Assembly (NCBI RefSeq): GCF_014836885.1
Contig: NZ_JACSPY010000003.1
Coordinates: forward strand, 232,786 to 296,785
Reading direction: 5' to 3'
Source of the DNA: Brevibacterium gallinarum
GTDB lineage: Bacteria > Actinomycetota > Actinomycetes > Actinomycetales > Brevibacteriaceae
DNA: 64,000 nucleotides
Of this stretch, positions 10,401-19,372 are shown in pieces. Every line of letters starts with the position of its first letter. Position 1 is the stretch's first letter. The translations under genes and the position numbers were made by a program. A model generated the notes under the pieces. It was not told the origin of the DNA. It searched no databases and saw nothing but the letters and a program-made list of their open reading frames with translations.

Positions 10401-11061
10401 TGGCCACCAGCGGCAGGCCGAGGTCCTTCGACAGGCGCAGCAGGTCCTTGACGACGCGTCGCTCGATCGTCAGACCGTGGTCCATGATCTCGCAGTAGTA
10501 GTTGTTCTTGCCGAAGATGTCGCGGAACTCCGCTGCGGCTCTGACGGCTTCGTCGTACTGACCGAGTCGCAGCCGCGTCTGCACTTCTCCCGAGGGGCAG
10601 CCGGTGGTGGCGATGAGGCCTTCGGAGTACGTGTTGAGCAGCTCGCGATCCAGGCGCGGGTACTTCGCGAATGCGGAGTCCAGACTGGCCAGCGAGGATG
10701 CCTTGAAGAGGTTGCGCATGCCGGTGTTGTTCTCCGCCAGCAGCGTCTTGTGCGTATAGGCACCGCCGCCGGAGACGTCGTCGCCGCGCTGGCTCTCATC
10801 AGTGCGCCACTTCACGCGGGTCTTGTCGGTGCGCGCGGTGCCCGGAGTCAGGTAGGCCTCAACGCCGATGATCGGTTTGATGCCGGCGTCGGTGGCCTGC
10901 TTCCAGAAGTCGAAGGCGCCGAAGAGGTACCCGTGGTCGGTCGTGGCGATCGCGTTCATTCCCGAGGCCTTCGTCGCCTGCATCAGGTCGCCCAGGCGGG
11001 CGGCCCCATCGAGCATCGAGTACTCGGTGTGCACGTGCAGGTGTACGAAGTCCTCAGCCAC
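7489..11061 (-). CDS. dnaE: DNA polymerase III subunit alpha (DnaE1 type)
   Basis: This 1190-residue replicative polymerase begins with a PHP domain at FVHLHVHTEYSMLDGAARL. The C-family palm contains the catalytic aspartates in MPDFDVDFDDRR (around residue 420), followed by the HAAGVIMS segment and the helix-hairpin-helix/OB region (KICGMITQVSRKV). Its length is typical of the housekeeping DnaE1 of Actinobacteria. Upstream is the rluD-type gene, 103 bases away; downstream is hisD. The start has the usual MAxDFVHLHVHTEYS form. Confidence 0.96.
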   Translation of the reverse strand: MAEDFVHLHVHTEYSMLDGAARLGDLMQATKASGMNAIATTDHGYLFGAFDFWKQATDAGIKPIIGVEAYLTPGTARTDKTRVKWRTDESQRGDDVSGGGAYTHKTLLAENNTGMRNLFKASSLASLDSAFAKYPRLDRELLNTYSEGLIATTGCPSGEVQTRLRLGQYDEAVRAAAEFRDIFGKNNYYCEIMDHGLTIERRVVKDLLRLSKDLGLPLVATNDLHYTHESDAKAHEALLALQSGSKLIEPTYDQGGSRFAFSGSGYYLKTPAEMRALFKEMPEACNNTLEIAERCEISFDTSANYMPQFPCPPGEDETSWLVKEVEKGLHYRYPNGIPDDVRKQADYELDVIISMGFPGYFLVVADFINWSKENGIRVGPGRGSGAGSMVAYALRITDLDPLEHGLIFERFLNPDRVSMPDFDVDFDDRRRGEVIDYVTEKYGDERVAMIVTYGTIKTKQALKDSARIMGKPFSLGEKLTKALPPAVMAKDIPLADIEEPQAPRYGEAGEFRELLETDPEARETFETAKGLEGLKRGWGVHAAGVIMSSDPIIDVIPIMRRFQDGQVITQFDYPTCEGLGLIKMDFLGLRNLTIISDAIENIRLNKDFELDLEHLALDDEESYKLLSRGDTLGVFQLDGGGLRGLLRMMRPDNFEDISATIALYRPGPMGADSHTNFALRKNGLQEITPIHPELAEPLAEILDTTYGLIIYQEQVMAIAQKVAGYSLGQADILRRAMGKKKKAELDKQQVGFFGGMKERGYSEAAAQALWDILLPFSDYAFNKAHSAAYGLVSYWTAYLKAHYPAEYMAALLTSVGDNKDKLALYLSECRRMHITVLPPDVNESANSFTPVGDDIRFGMGAVRNVGGNVVQGIVEARQDKGKFTSFNDFLDKVPSQVCNKRTIESLIKAGAFDSLDHNRRSLVEIHEEAVDAVIGVKRQEAAGQFDLFAGLGEEDESSFAVKIPERTEWEKKELLAFEREMLGLYVSDHPLNGLEDILQSESEGSIAQLLDPENKRPDGSQTKICGMITQVSRKVSKNSGRPYAIVTIEDLEASMEVMFFGDTYEPVATLLTNDLVITVTGRIRRSDDRPTSLMAMSMTIPDVTDRADRPLYVSMPVERCTPDLVENLKMILQANPGQTEVRLCLTNRERTTIMRLDRGLRVTADPSLFGDLKGLLGPSCLTAPATTSIF

Positions 11062-11164
11062 GGATCCTCTTTCTCACAGTCGGCATGTCCCGCTCCCGGC
11101 GACGCACACCAGTCTAGCGATCATCAGGGACATCGCGGCTGTGAGGTGGACCCGTTTCGCGTGT

Positions 11165-12094
11165 TCAGCCTTGGGCGACGCGCAGCCGGTCGAGGGCGGT
11201 CTGCAGATCCTCGGGATAGTCGCTGGTGAACTCGACCCACTCCCCTGTCTCCGGGTGCGTGAATCCGAGTTCGACGGCGTGCAGCCACTGGCGTTCGAGG
11301 CCGAGCTTCTTCGCCAGCACCGGGTCAGCGCCGTAGGGCAGGTCACCGCAGCAGGGATGCTTGGTGGCGGCCATGTGGACGCGGATCTGGTGGGTGCGGC
11401 CGGTCTCCAGCTGGACTTCGAGCAGGGTTGCCGAGCGGTAGGCTTCGATGACCTCGTAGTGGGTCACGGCATGCTTGCCGTCGGTGCGCACGGCGTAAAG
11501 CCCGTCGCGGCGCAGGTTGCGGCCGATCGGCGCTTCGATCGTGCCGATGACAGGGTCGGGAAGTCCCTGGACGAGCGCGTGGTAGGTCTTCTTCACCGTG
11601 CGCTGCTTGAATGCGCGTTTGAGCACGGAGTACGCGTGTTCGCCCTTGGCGACGACCATGACGCCGGAGGTTCCGACGTCGAGGCGGTGGACGATCCCCT
11701 GGCGTTCGGCCGCACCCGAGGTGGCGATGTCGTATCCGGCGGCGACGAGACCGCCGATGACGGTCGGGCCGTGCCATCCTGCCGCTGAGTGGGCGGCCAC
11801 TCCGATCGGCTTGTCGACGACGACGAAGGCGTCGTCGTCGTAGATGATGCGCATGCCCGGCACCGGCTCGGCGTCGATGCCCAGGGGTTCGGGTTCGGCT
11901 GGCATCTTCACGTCGATGCGGGATCCGGCGATGAGCCGCTCGGACTTGCCGACGACGGCGTCGTCGACGCGCACGCCGTCATCGGCGGCGATGGCTGCTG
12001 CCGCGGACCGGGACAGGCCCAGCAGCCGGCTGAGGGCCACATCGACCCGTTCGCCTTCGAGGCCTTCGGGAACGAGGAATGATCGCTCGGTCAT
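11165..12094 (-). CDS. RluA-family rRNA pseudouridine synthase (RluD type)
   Basis: This 309-residue RNA-modifying enzyme probably forms pseudouridines in 23S rRNA. An S4 RNA-binding domain (about 13-75) is followed by the catalytic domain with the signature [18 protein letters not shown], whose Asp is the nucleophile. C-terminal motifs [16 protein letters not shown] are present. It overlaps lspA by four bases (ATGA) on the minus strand, the common lspA-rluD pairing in bacteria. The exact rRNA target cannot be read from the sequence. Confidence 0.92.
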   Translation of the reverse strand: MTERSFLVPEGLEGERVDVALSRLLGLSRSAAAAIAADDGVRVDDAVVGKSERLIAGSRIDVKMPAEPEPLGIDAEPVPGMRIIYDDDAFVVVDKPIGVAAHSAAGWHGPTVIGGLVAAGYDIATSGAAERQGIVHRLDVGTSGVMVVAKGEHAYSVLKRAFKQRTVKKTYHALVQGLPDPVIGTIEAPIGRNLRRDGLYAVRTDGKHAVTHYEVIEAYRSATLLEVQLETGRTHQIRVHMAATKHPCCGDLPYGADPVLAKKLGLERQWLHAVELGFTHPETGEWVEFTSDYPEDLQTALDRLRVAQG

Positions 12095-12645
12095 GGCTGC
12101 GCTCGCGCCTCCTCTGTAGGGGTGTCATGGTCGCCGCGTGGTGACTTGTCGTCTCCGGCCGCGGTGCCGTCGACACTGATGTTGCGCAGGGTCGTGAGCA
12201 CGATGGTCACGGCCGCCGCCGAGATCGCGATGTCGGCGACGTTGCAGACGAAGAAGTACAGGTCGATGAAGTCGACGACGGCGCCGTGGAAGAAGCCCGG
12301 CGGCCTGAACAGCCGGTCGACGAGGTTGCCGGTCAGACCTCCGAGCAGCAGCCCCAGACCGGCCGTCCATGCGCGGGACCCAAGCCTGCGGCTGAGGACG
12401 AGGATGGCGATGAAGACGCCGATGGCGATGAGAGCGAACAGCCAGGTGGTGCTCTCTCCCATGCCGAGAGCAGCACCGGGATTGCGGTAGAACGTGAAGC
12501 CGGCGAGTTCGCCGATGACCGGGATGCGCTCACGGCCTTCAAGCGTCTGGACTGCGATGAACTTCGTCAGCTGGTCGACAGCGAGCACGGCGAGAGCGAT
12601 CGCGAACAGCACGATGCGCAGACGTCGGCTGCTCGTCTGCGGCAC
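12091..12645 (-). CDS. lspA: Lipoprotein signal peptidase (signal peptidase II)
   Basis: This 184-residue membrane aspartyl protease cleaves signal peptides of diacylated prolipoproteins. Four hydrophobic segments are visible. The catalytic pair falls in GNLVDRLFR (Asp110) and [11 protein letters not shown] (Asp138), and the conserved [10 protein letters not shown] loop is present. The C-terminal ~30 residues are polar. It is transcribed between divIVA and the rluD-type gene, with a 4-base overlap to the latter. Lipobox substrates such as the product at 38755 exist in the same window. Confidence 0.95.
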   Translation of the reverse strand: MPQTSSRRLRIVLFAIALAVLAVDQLTKFIAVQTLEGRERIPVIGELAGFTFYRNPGAALGMGESTTWLFALIAIGVFIAILVLSRRLGSRAWTAGLGLLLGGLTGNLVDRLFRPPGFFHGAVVDFIDLYFFVCNVADIAISAAAVTIVLTTLRNISVDGTAAGDDKSPRGDHDTPTEEARAQP

Positions 12646-12715
12646 GGGCGTCCTCCTCGGTTCGGTGATTCAGCTGTCCATCATACCGATGACCAGCAGC
12701 TTCGCACACACGCGC

Positions 12716-12747
12716 AACGGCCGGCCGCCCGATGGCGGCCGGCCGTT
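12716..12747 (-). terminator. Strong hairpin after divIVA
   Basis: A perfect 14-bp stem (AACGGCCGGCCGCC and complement) with a CGAT tetraloop lies between the divIVA stop and lspA. No long U-tract follows on the minus strand (GCGCGTGTGTGCG), so termination may be partial. Confidence 0.6.
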
Positions 12748-12793
12748 CCGGCGGGATCTGCTGACTCAGCGCAGGTGAGTCAGATCAGGTGCC

Positions 12794-13663
12794 TCAGATC
12801 GAGTGACCCGGCTGCTGATTGCCGCCGAGAGTCTCCGGGGCCAGCGATCCGGAGTTCTCCAGGTCGCGCAGCTGATCGGTCAGGTAGCTCTTGAGGCGGG
12901 TGCGGTACTGGCGCTCGAAGTTCTGCAGACCGTCGATCTCACGCTCGAGGCTGGTCTTCTGGCTCTCCAGGGTGCTGAGGGTGTCGTCGCGCTTCTTCTC
13001 AGCGTCCTTGACGATCTGGTCGGCTTCGGTGCGGGCCTCGGAGATGAGCTTATCGCGGGTGCGCTCACCTTCGGCGACGTGCTCGTCGTGCAGGCGCTGT
13101 GCCAGCGAGATGAGGCCGTGGGCGTCCTGGTCACCTCCGCCTGCTCCACCGGCGACAGCGCCGACGGCGGCACCGGTGCCGGCTGCGGCGGCGTTGGAGC
13201 CGTAGCCGTTGGCGGCAGCGCCCTGCTGGGTCTGCTGCGGCTTCTCGTCAGCCTGCTCACGCGGTGCGTCGGCCGACTGCTGCGGGGCGACCAGCGGCGA
13301 GGCGGCCTGCTCCTTCTTCTCGTCGGCGGCCGGGGCCTCGTTGACGTCCTGCTCCGGCACGGCGGCGGGCATTGCCTGGGTTGCCTGGGGGTCCTCAGCC
13401 GGCTGCTGGGCGGCCGGCTGCGATCCGATCGTCTGGGCGCCGGTCTGCTCGGTGCCTGCAGCACCCTGACCCTGGCTCAGCTCCTGGTTGCGCTGCTCGC
13501 ACGCCGAGAGCTTCTGACGCAGCTCGTCGTTCTCCTGGTAGAGGCGACGGAGTTCAAGGACGACTTCATCGAGGAAGTCATCGACTTCCTCCTGGTCGTA
13601 TCCCTCGCGGAACTTCACATGCTGAAACCGCTTATTGACAACATCTTGAGGCGTAAGCGCCAT
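12794..13663 (-). CDS. divIVA: Cell-pole/septum protein DivIVA (Wag31)
   Basis: This 289-residue coiled-coil protein marks poles and septa and directs apical peptidoglycan synthesis in Actinobacteria. The membrane-binding N-terminal domain reads MALTPQDVVNKRFQHVKFRE followed by YDQEEVDDFLDEV. The middle (~75-175) is a Gln/Ala/Pro-rich linker, and the C-terminal half is a coiled coil containing LISLAQRLHDEHVAEG. The ATG has an upstream GAAGGTGG. It stands alone between yggT and lspA with its own upstream region of 266 bases. Confidence 0.95.
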   Translation of the reverse strand: MALTPQDVVNKRFQHVKFREGYDQEEVDDFLDEVVLELRRLYQENDELRQKLSACEQRNQELSQGQGAAGTEQTGAQTIGSQPAAQQPAEDPQATQAMPAAVPEQDVNEAPAADEKKEQAASPLVAPQQSADAPREQADEKPQQTQQGAAANGYGSNAAAAGTGAAVGAVAGGAGGGDQDAHGLISLAQRLHDEHVAEGERTRDKLISEARTEADQIVKDAEKKRDDTLSTLESQKTSLEREIDGLQNFERQYRTRLKSYLTDQLRDLENSGSLAPETLGGNQQPGHSI

Positions 13664-13929
13664 GAGGCCACCTTCGATCGGAAATCGTCTTTACTCTACT
13701 GTTATACAACAGATGTCGATGCCACTGTACAGCAACGCCGGCTTATTTGTCGTGCAGGCCTTGCCATGATTCGCATCATAATACGCCTTGCCCTTCAGCC
13801 GGGTCTCGATCACCGGGCGCGGCGCGGAATCCATCACGTGCTTGATATTGCAGTTCTGTCACATTCACACGAGGCGAATAGCTGTGTGCAGAGTCCGGCT
13901 GCGGCTTTCACAACCGCGAAAAGGGAATG
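13664..13929 (-). promoter_or_regulatory. divIVA upstream region with candidate -10 elements
   Basis: This gap is visibly more AT-rich than its surroundings. On the minus strand it has TATAAC (13706-13701), TAGAGT (13698-13693) and, further up, TATTAT (13783-13778). None has a good -35 hexamer at standard spacing, so the exact promoter is unresolved. Confidence 0.35.
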
Positions 13930-14229
13930 TCACATTCCCTGGGCTGCCAGGCTGAAGAACACGCCGGCGAGGATCTGGACTGCGATGAACACGAGGATGA
14001 AGCCCAGGTCCAGAGAGATCTGGCCCAGGCGCAGCGGCGGAATGATCCGGCGCACAAGCTTCACCGGCGGGTCGGTGAGCGTGTAGATGATCTCGGCGAG
14101 CACGAGGATGAAGCCGGTGGGCCGCCAGTCTCGCGCGAAGACCTGGATGAGGTCGATGACGACGCGCGCCAGGAGCACGAAGACGTACAGGCTCAGAGCC
14201 TGGCCGATGATCCAAAACAGCAATGACAC
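13930..14229 (-). CDS. YggT family membrane protein
   Basis: This 99-residue integral membrane protein has two hydrophobic segments (about 1-22 and 75-95) flanking a loop with the family motif LTDPPVKLVRRIIPP. The YggT gene regularly follows sepF in Gram-positive dcw regions and has been linked to division-site organisation, but its biochemical role is unclear. It is separated from sepF by a 12-bp hairpin. Confidence 0.88.
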   Translation of the reverse strand: MSLLFWIIGQALSLYVFVLLARVVIDLIQVFARDWRPTGFILVLAEIIYTLTDPPVKLVRRIIPPLRLGQISLDLGFILVFIAVQILAGVFFSLAAQGM

Positions 14230-14254
14230 GAAGGCTTCTCCTGAGGGAACGCAG

Positions 14255-14286
14255 ACGGCGGACTACATTCAAGCGTAGTCCGCCGT
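14255..14286 (-). terminator. Hairpin between sepF and yggT
   Basis: A perfect 12-bp stem (ACGGCGGACTAC and complement) with an 8-base loop lies 26 bases upstream of yggT. No U-tract follows on the minus strand, so it could attenuate rather than fully terminate sepF transcription. Confidence 0.5.
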
Positions 14287-14330
14287 TGCCGTGAATGCCG
14301 AACCGGGAGCCGCAGCTGCGGCCAGCCGCC

Positions 14331-14837
14331 TCAGCTCTGATTGAAGAAGCTGGCCTGGTGGTCGCCTGCGGCTTCTTCGGTCGATACCTCGATCGACTCG
14401 GGAGTGAGAAGGAACACATTGTTGGTGACCTTCTCGATGGATCCGCGCAGGCCGAAGATGAGGCCGGCGGAGAAGTCGACGAGGCGCTTGGAGTTCGCTT
14501 CGTCCATCGCCGAGAGGTTCATGATGACCGGCACGCCGTCACGGAAGGCGGTGCCGATGGCTTTGGCGTCGTTGTAGCTGCGGGGGTGGATCGTCTGAAT
14601 GCGCTGCATGGCGGTGGCCGGTGCACTTTCCACAGGACGAACGGACGGGCGGATCGGAGTGACAGCAGCTGCCGGCGGCTCGAACGGCTCGGGTTCGGCT
14701 TCGAGGCTGTCGTCAGCGTAGTCGTCGTACTCGTCCTCGTAGGTACGGCGCTGTTCGGTGGGCTGATGACGCAGGTCCTGCTCGTCGTAGTCCTCGACGA
14801 ATCCCAGGTAGCTGCCGATCTTCTTGAGAGCGGACAT
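14331..14837 (-). CDS. sepF: Cell division protein SepF
   Basis: This 168-residue protein anchors FtsZ to the membrane in Gram-positives. It begins with an amphipathic membrane-binding helix, MSALKKIGSYLGFVED, followed by an acidic, Tyr-rich linker. The SepF core contains TIHPRSYNDAKAIGTAFRDG and VDFSAGLIFGLRGSIEKV. The ATG at 14837 is preceded by GAGGAG six bases away, and the N-terminal helix fits this start. It lies downstream of ftsZ-pgeF. No yggS gene is found between pgeF and sepF. Confidence 0.95.
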   Translation of the reverse strand: MSALKKIGSYLGFVEDYDEQDLRHQPTEQRRTYEDEYDDYADDSLEAEPEPFEPPAAAVTPIRPSVRPVESAPATAMQRIQTIHPRSYNDAKAIGTAFRDGVPVIMNLSAMDEANSKRLVDFSAGLIFGLRGSIEKVTNNVFLLTPESIEVSTEEAAGDHQASFFNQS

Positions 14838-14965
14838 GGGCGACTCCTCGTGATTGCGGGCGTCCTTCGCGGTTCGACATGCAAAGGTCTTAGTGAGAAC
14901 GTACCCCACCGGCAGGTGATGGCCGGGAAAGCGCTGCGGGCGTGTCGAAAGTTCGGGTGAAGTTC

Positions 14966-15730
14966 TCACCGCGGCTGTGCGGCAGGCTCCATCCAGATGA
15001 CTCCGGCGAAGCGGCCGGTGACGGCGTCGCGCCGGTAGGAGAACAGGTCGGGACTGTCGTAGGTGCAGGCGGAGACCCAGCGCTCGAGCCGCACGCCTTC
15101 CCGCCGCAGCTGCTCGGCGACTCCGGCGGCGACGTCGATGGCTGGGGTGCCTTCGGCTGAGACCGAGGCGGCAACCGGTTCGATCGCTGCGATCTCCTCG
15201 CGCAGCTCGACCGGCACCTCGTAGCGCCGCGGTGAGATCGATGGGCCGATGATCGCCGAGATGCTCTGCGCCCCGCGCTGCCGCATCGCCTCGATGGCGG
15301 CGGTGACGACACCGGCGGCCATGCCCTGACGCCCAGCGTGGACGCTGGCGATGACCCCGGCATCAGGGTCGGCCAGCAGCACCGGGGTGCAGTCGGCGAC
15401 GAGGACGGCGAGCCCGAGGTGGGTCGATGAGGTCACCTGGGCGTCGGCTTCGACGGTGTCGAGCGGGACGGAGGCATTGAGCTCGTCGAGGGCCACAGAG
15501 TGCACTGCGGTGCCGTGGACCTGTGAGGTGAAGCTCAGCCGGTCGGCCTGCAGTCCCAGGACCTGGGCGAGCATATTGCGGTTGGCTGTCACTGCGGAGT
15601 CGTCGTCGCCGACTCCGCGCCCGAGGTTGAGGGAGTTGTAGGGGGGAACGGAATAGCCGCCCCATCGGTCCGAGAACGCCGCGTGGGCAACGCGGTGGGT
15701 TCCCGGAACGACGAAGCGGCTGTGCAGCAT
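14966..15730 (-). CDS. pgeF: Peptidoglycan editing factor PgeF (YfiH, laccase-domain purine nucleoside phosphorylase-like)
   Basis: This 254-residue multicopper-polyphenol-oxidoreductase-fold protein belongs to the YfiH/PgeF family. Family members clear non-canonical peptides from peptidoglycan precursors or act on purine nucleosides. Metal/active-site motifs QVHGTAVH, LVADCTPVLLAD and ASVHAGRQG are present. It directly follows ftsZ (14 bases), the standard actinobacterial order. Confidence 0.9.
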   Translation of the reverse strand: MLHSRFVVPGTHRVAHAAFSDRWGGYSVPPYNSLNLGRGVGDDDSAVTANRNMLAQVLGLQADRLSFTSQVHGTAVHSVALDELNASVPLDTVEADAQVTSSTHLGLAVLVADCTPVLLADPDAGVIASVHAGRQGMAAGVVTAAIEAMRQRGAQSISAIIGPSISPRRYEVPVELREEIAAIEPVAASVSAEGTPAIDVAAGVAEQLRREGVRLERWVSACTYDSPDLFSYRRDAVTGRFAGVIWMEPAAQPR

Positions 15731-15744
15731 GGGCCGTTCCCGTC

Positions 15745-17031
15745 TTATTTGAGGAAGTCGGGGATGTCGAGGTCGTCATCGAAGCTGTCGACCTTCTCAT
15801 CCGGCAGCTCCCGCGGAACCGGGGCTGCGGAATCTCCGCTGGAACCTGCCGCAGCCTGCGCATCGTCAGATCCGCTCGATGAGGACTCGTCCGAGCGCAG
15901 GCTGTACGGGCCCGCCTGGGCACCGGAGTCGCTGCCGGCAGCACCTGCTGCTGCGCCGGTGCCTGCGGCTGCCGCGCCGAGGGCTGCGGACTGGTGACCG
16001 GATTCGCTGCGGCCGGAGTCTGCAGAGCGGCGCTCATCCGAGGACTTGCCGGCTGCCAGTGACGGTGAGCCCTCCACAGCGCCGACCGGGGTGTCGAAGC
16101 CGGCGGCGATGACGGTGATGCGGCATTCGTCGCCGAGGTTGTCGTCGATGACGGTTCCGAAGATGATGTTGGCTTCCGGATGCGCGGCTTCCTGCACGAG
16201 GCGGGCGGCCTCGTTGATCTCGAACAGGCCGAGATCGGACCCGCCCTGGATGCTCAGCAGCACGCCGTGGGCGCCTTCGATGCTGGCTTCGAGCAGCGGC
16301 GAGGCGATCGCGGCCTCGGCCGCCTGCACAGCACGGTCGTCGCCGACGGCTGAGCCGATGCCCATGAGAGCCGTGCCGGCGTCCTGCATGACGGACTTGA
16401 CGTCGGCGAAGTCGAGGTTGATCATGCCCGGCGTCGAGATGAGGTCGGTGATGCCCTGGACGCCCGAGCGCAGCACCTCGTCAGCGGACTGGAACGCCTC
16501 GATGACGGAGACGTTGCGGTCCGAGATCGACAGCAGCCGGTCGTTCGGGATGACGATGAGGGTGTCGACTTCCTCGCGGAGGTCGGCGATGCCCTTCTCG
16601 GCCTGGGCCGAGCGGCGCCGGCCCTCGAAGGTGAAGGGGCGGGTGACGACGCCGATGGTCAGCGCGCCGAGTCCGCGGGCGATGCGGGCGACGACCGGTG
16701 CCGCACCGGTGCCGGTGCCGCCGCCTTCGCCAGCGGTGACGAAGACCATGTCGGCGCCTTCGAGCGCTTCGGTGATGGCCTCTTCGGAGTCCTCTGCGGC
16801 CTTGCGGCCGATCTCCGGGTCGGCTCCGGCGCCGAGCCCGCGGGTGAGGTCGCGGCCGATCTCGAGCTTGAGGTCGGCTTCGGAGAGGAGCAGCGCCTGT
16901 GCGTCGGTGTTGATTGCGATGAACTCGACGCCCTTGAGGCCGACGTCGATCATCCGTTGGACAGCGTTGACACCGCCGCCGCCGGTACCGGCAACCTTGA
17001 TGTCCGCTCCGGATTGTGGGAATTCAGCCAA
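15745..17031 (-). CDS. ftsZ: Cell division protein FtsZ
   Basis: This 428-residue tubulin-like GTPase forms the Z-ring. The nucleotide-binding loop [10 protein letters not shown] sits where most homologues have GIGGGG. The tubulin signature [16 protein letters not shown] is intact, as is the T7-loop region [12 protein letters not shown] long Ser/Ala-rich linker leads to the C-terminal peptide [11 protein letters not shown] that binds SepF and other partners. The start is TTG at 17031, supported by AGAGGA upstream and by the family N-terminus. It is separated from ftsQ by 159 bases, which may hold an additional promoter. Confidence 0.97.
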   Translation of the reverse strand: MAEFPQSGADIKVAGTGGGGVNAVQRMIDVGLKGVEFIAINTDAQALLLSEADLKLEIGRDLTRGLGAGADPEIGRKAAEDSEEAITEALEGADMVFVTAGEGGGTGTGAAPVVARIARGLGALTIGVVTRPFTFEGRRRSAQAEKGIADLREEVDTLIVIPNDRLLSISDRNVSVIEAFQSADEVLRSGVQGITDLISTPGMINLDFADVKSVMQDAGTALMGIGSAVGDDRAVQAAEAAIASPLLEASIEGAHGVLLSIQGGSDLGLFEINEAARLVQEAAHPEANIIFGTVIDDNLGDECRITVIAAGFDTPVGAVEGSPSLAAGKSSDERRSADSGRSESGHQSAALGAAAAGTGAAAGAAGSDSGAQAGPYSLRSDESSSSGSDDAQAAAGSSGDSAAPVPRELPDEKVDSFDDDLDIPDFLK

Positions 17032-17190
17032 GTCGGTTTCCTCTTTCGACGCATCGGGCCCATGCGGGCGTGTGGGCCTATTTTGCCTTCATGTCGACGC
17101 TATGGCCCGCTCCCCCTCAGCGCAACTCTCGCACGCGGTGTGTCGAAAGCTTCTGCCCCTGCGGCCCCCATCGGATCGCCGGCCGGGCGC

Positions 17191-17946
17191 TCACGAGGTG
17201 ACCGGCACCTCGGGCACGGAGACGTCGATCGTCTGCGCCCCGGTGTCGACGAGCTTGGAGGCGATGTCGAATTTGCGGGCCGCCTCCTCGGCGCTGCCGA
17301 ACCGGATCGTCACCGGGGAGGCGTCCTCGCCGGGGCTGTAGTCGATCTCGATCTTCGCCGGATTGCCGGCGCGCACGACGCTGATCTGCTCCGGCACACC
17401 GTCGGGCAGCTCGTCGAGGAGCGCCAGCGCTGCACTGATCGTTGCCTTGCGATCGGCTCCGGAGGTGAGTTCGAGGCGGGCCAGCCCTTCGGGCTCGCCG
17501 GTGACGGTGTCGATCGTCGTGCCGGTGGCGTCGACTCGGTCCCAGCCGGAGCCGGCGCGCACGGCGATGAGCGGGACCCGGTCGGTGACCGTGACGGCCA
17601 GGGCGCGCGGGCCGGCCCAGCGGACCGTGGCCGAGGCGGCCTTCGGCAGGCGTGTGAGGGCGGCCTTCTCGACTTGGCCGGGCATGGCCTGCGGCAGCGG
17701 GGTGCCGGACCAGTCGGTCAGCACCGCGTCTTCGATCTGCTCGGCGGTGTAGAACTCACTGCCCTGCGCCTTGACGCTGGTGATCGCCAGCACCGGGGAG
17801 AACCAGGCGGCCGCCAGCAGCCCGATGATGAGGGCTGCGCTGACGGCGATGATGAGGAGGCGCGTGAGCCGGGCGCGGCGGCGGGCGGCGAGCCGGTCGG
17901 ACAGGCTCGCGGTCGTCTCGGTGCGGCCGGTCTGCGTCTGCGTCAT
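17191..17946 (-). CDS. ftsQ: Cell division protein FtsQ
   Basis: This 251-residue bitopic divisome protein links early and late division proteins. It has a basic cytoplasmic N-terminus (~1-30), one transmembrane segment (LLIIAVSAALIIGLLAAAW), then a POTRA domain beginning near LAITSVKAQGSEFYTAEQI and a beta domain. The ATG at 17946 lies 10 bases after the murC stop, with only a weak CAGG upstream. The gene order murG-murC-ftsQ-ftsZ is conserved. Confidence 0.93.
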   Translation of the reverse strand: MTQTQTGRTETTASLSDRLAARRRARLTRLLIIAVSAALIIGLLAAAWFSPVLAITSVKAQGSEFYTAEQIEDAVLTDWSGTPLPQAMPGQVEKAALTRLPKAASATVRWAGPRALAVTVTDRVPLIAVRAGSGWDRVDATGTTIDTVTGEPEGLARLELTSGADRKATISAALALLDELPDGVPEQISVVRAGNPAKIEIDYSPGEDASPVTIRFGSAEEAARKFDIASKLVDTGAQTIDVSVPEVPVTS

Positions 17947-17956
17947 CGCCTGCCGG

Positions 17957-19369
17957 TCACCAGGCCGTTTCGAGTGCGGCGACGATCTCGGGGCCGAGGA
18001 TCGTGACATCGCCGGCGCCGATGGTGATGACGATGTCACCGGGCTGGACGCGGGAGACGACGGTCGGCACGGCATCGGAGAAGGCCGGCAGGAAGGTCGC
18101 GCTGCCGTGCGGGACCTGTTCGGCGACGATCGCTCCGGTCACTCCCGGGATCGGGTCTTCACGGGCGGGGAAGACGTCGAGCACGATCGCCTCATCGGCG
18201 ATGCCGAGCGCCTGGCCGAACTCCTGCTTGAAGTTCTGGGTGCGGCTGAACAGGTGCGGCTGGAAGATCGCGTGCACCCGCCCGCCGGGGGCCACGACCG
18301 AGCGGGCGGCGGTGAGCACGGCGCTGACCTCGGTGGGGTGGTGGGCGTAGTCGTCGTAGACGCGCACACCATGGGCGGTGCCGCGCAGCTCGAAGCGACG
18401 GCGGGTGCCGCCGAATCCGGCCAGGCCCGCAACAGCGGCATCGAGGTCGCCGCCGAGGTGGTGGACGACGCAGAGCGCGGCAGTGGCGTTGGCAGCGTTG
18501 TAGGCGCCGGGCTGCTGGAGTTCGACGTCGAGGTCACGGCCGTCGAGGGTGACGGTGAAGGCGGTGCCGACCTCGCCGGGGCGCAGGTCGGTGATCGGCA
18601 CATCGGCGCTCTCGGAGAAGCCGTAGGTGACGACGGTGGTGCCCTCTGCCGCGGCCTGAGCGGCGATCTCGCGGGATCCGGCGTCATCGGCGCAGGCGAT
18701 GAGCACACCGCCGCGGCTGCGCACATGGCCGGCGAAGTCGACGAAGGCCTGGCGCACCCCGGCCCAGTCGCCGTAGTGGTCGAGGTGGTCGGCCTCGGCG
18801 TTGGTGATGACGGCTACGGCCGGCTCGTAGAGCAGGAAGGAGCCGTCGGATTCGTCGGCTTCGGCGATGAACGCCTCGCCGGTGCCGTCGTGGGCGTTGG
18901 TGCCCGAGGCGGTGAGCACTCCCCCGATGACGAACGACGGATCCCCGCCGCCGGCCTGCAGTGCGACTGTCGTCATCGACGTCGTCGTCGTCTTGCCGTG
19001 GGTGCCGGCGATCGCGACGGTCGTGCGTGCGTGCATGAGCCCGGCGAGTGCGGCCGAGCGGTGGATGATGCGCAGGCCCTGGTCGCGGGCGGCGGCCAGT
19101 TCCGGGTTGTCCCGGCGGATGGCTGAGGAGACGACGACGGTGTCGACGTCGGCGATGTTCTCCGCCCGCTGCCCGATCGCGATCTGTGCGCCGAGGGCGC
19201 GCAGGGCCGCGACGACGGAGGAGTCCTTCGCATCGGAGCCGGTGACGGTCATGCCGCGCATGAGCATGATCCGGGCGATGCCGGACATGCCGGCGCCGCC
19301 GATGCCGATGAAGTGGACGCGGCCGAGTTCAGCGGCCGGGATGATCGGCGTGTCAGGGGCTGCTGCCAT
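17957..19369 (-). CDS. murC: UDP-N-acetylmuramate-L-alanine ligase
   Basis: This 470-residue cytoplasmic ligase adds L-Ala to UDP-MurNAc. The N-terminal UDP-binding loop is HFIGIGGAGMSGIARI, the ATP loop is AIAGTHGKTTTTSM, and the central motif includes FIAEADESDGSF and NAEADHLDHYGD. The C-terminal domain carries YDDYAHHPTEVSAVL. Its ATG lies just after the murG stop. It is complete and of normal length. Confidence 0.97.
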   Translation of the reverse strand: MAAAPDTPIIPAAELGRVHFIGIGGAGMSGIARIMLMRGMTVTGSDAKDSSVVAALRALGAQIAIGQRAENIADVDTVVVSSAIRRDNPELAAARDQGLRIIHRSAALAGLMHARTTVAIAGTHGKTTTTSMTTVALQAGGGDPSFVIGGVLTASGTNAHDGTGEAFIAEADESDGSFLLYEPAVAVITNAEADHLDHYGDWAGVRQAFVDFAGHVRSRGGVLIACADDAGSREIAAQAAAEGTTVVTYGFSESADVPITDLRPGEVGTAFTVTLDGRDLDVELQQPGAYNAANATAALCVVHHLGGDLDAAVAGLAGFGGTRRRFELRGTAHGVRVYDDYAHHPTEVSAVLTAARSVVAPGGRVHAIFQPHLFSRTQNFKQEFGQALGIADEAIVLDVFPAREDPIPGVTGAIVAEQVPHGSATFLPAFSDAVPTVVSRVQPGDIVITIGAGDVTILGPEIVAALETAW

Positions 19370-19372
19370 CTG

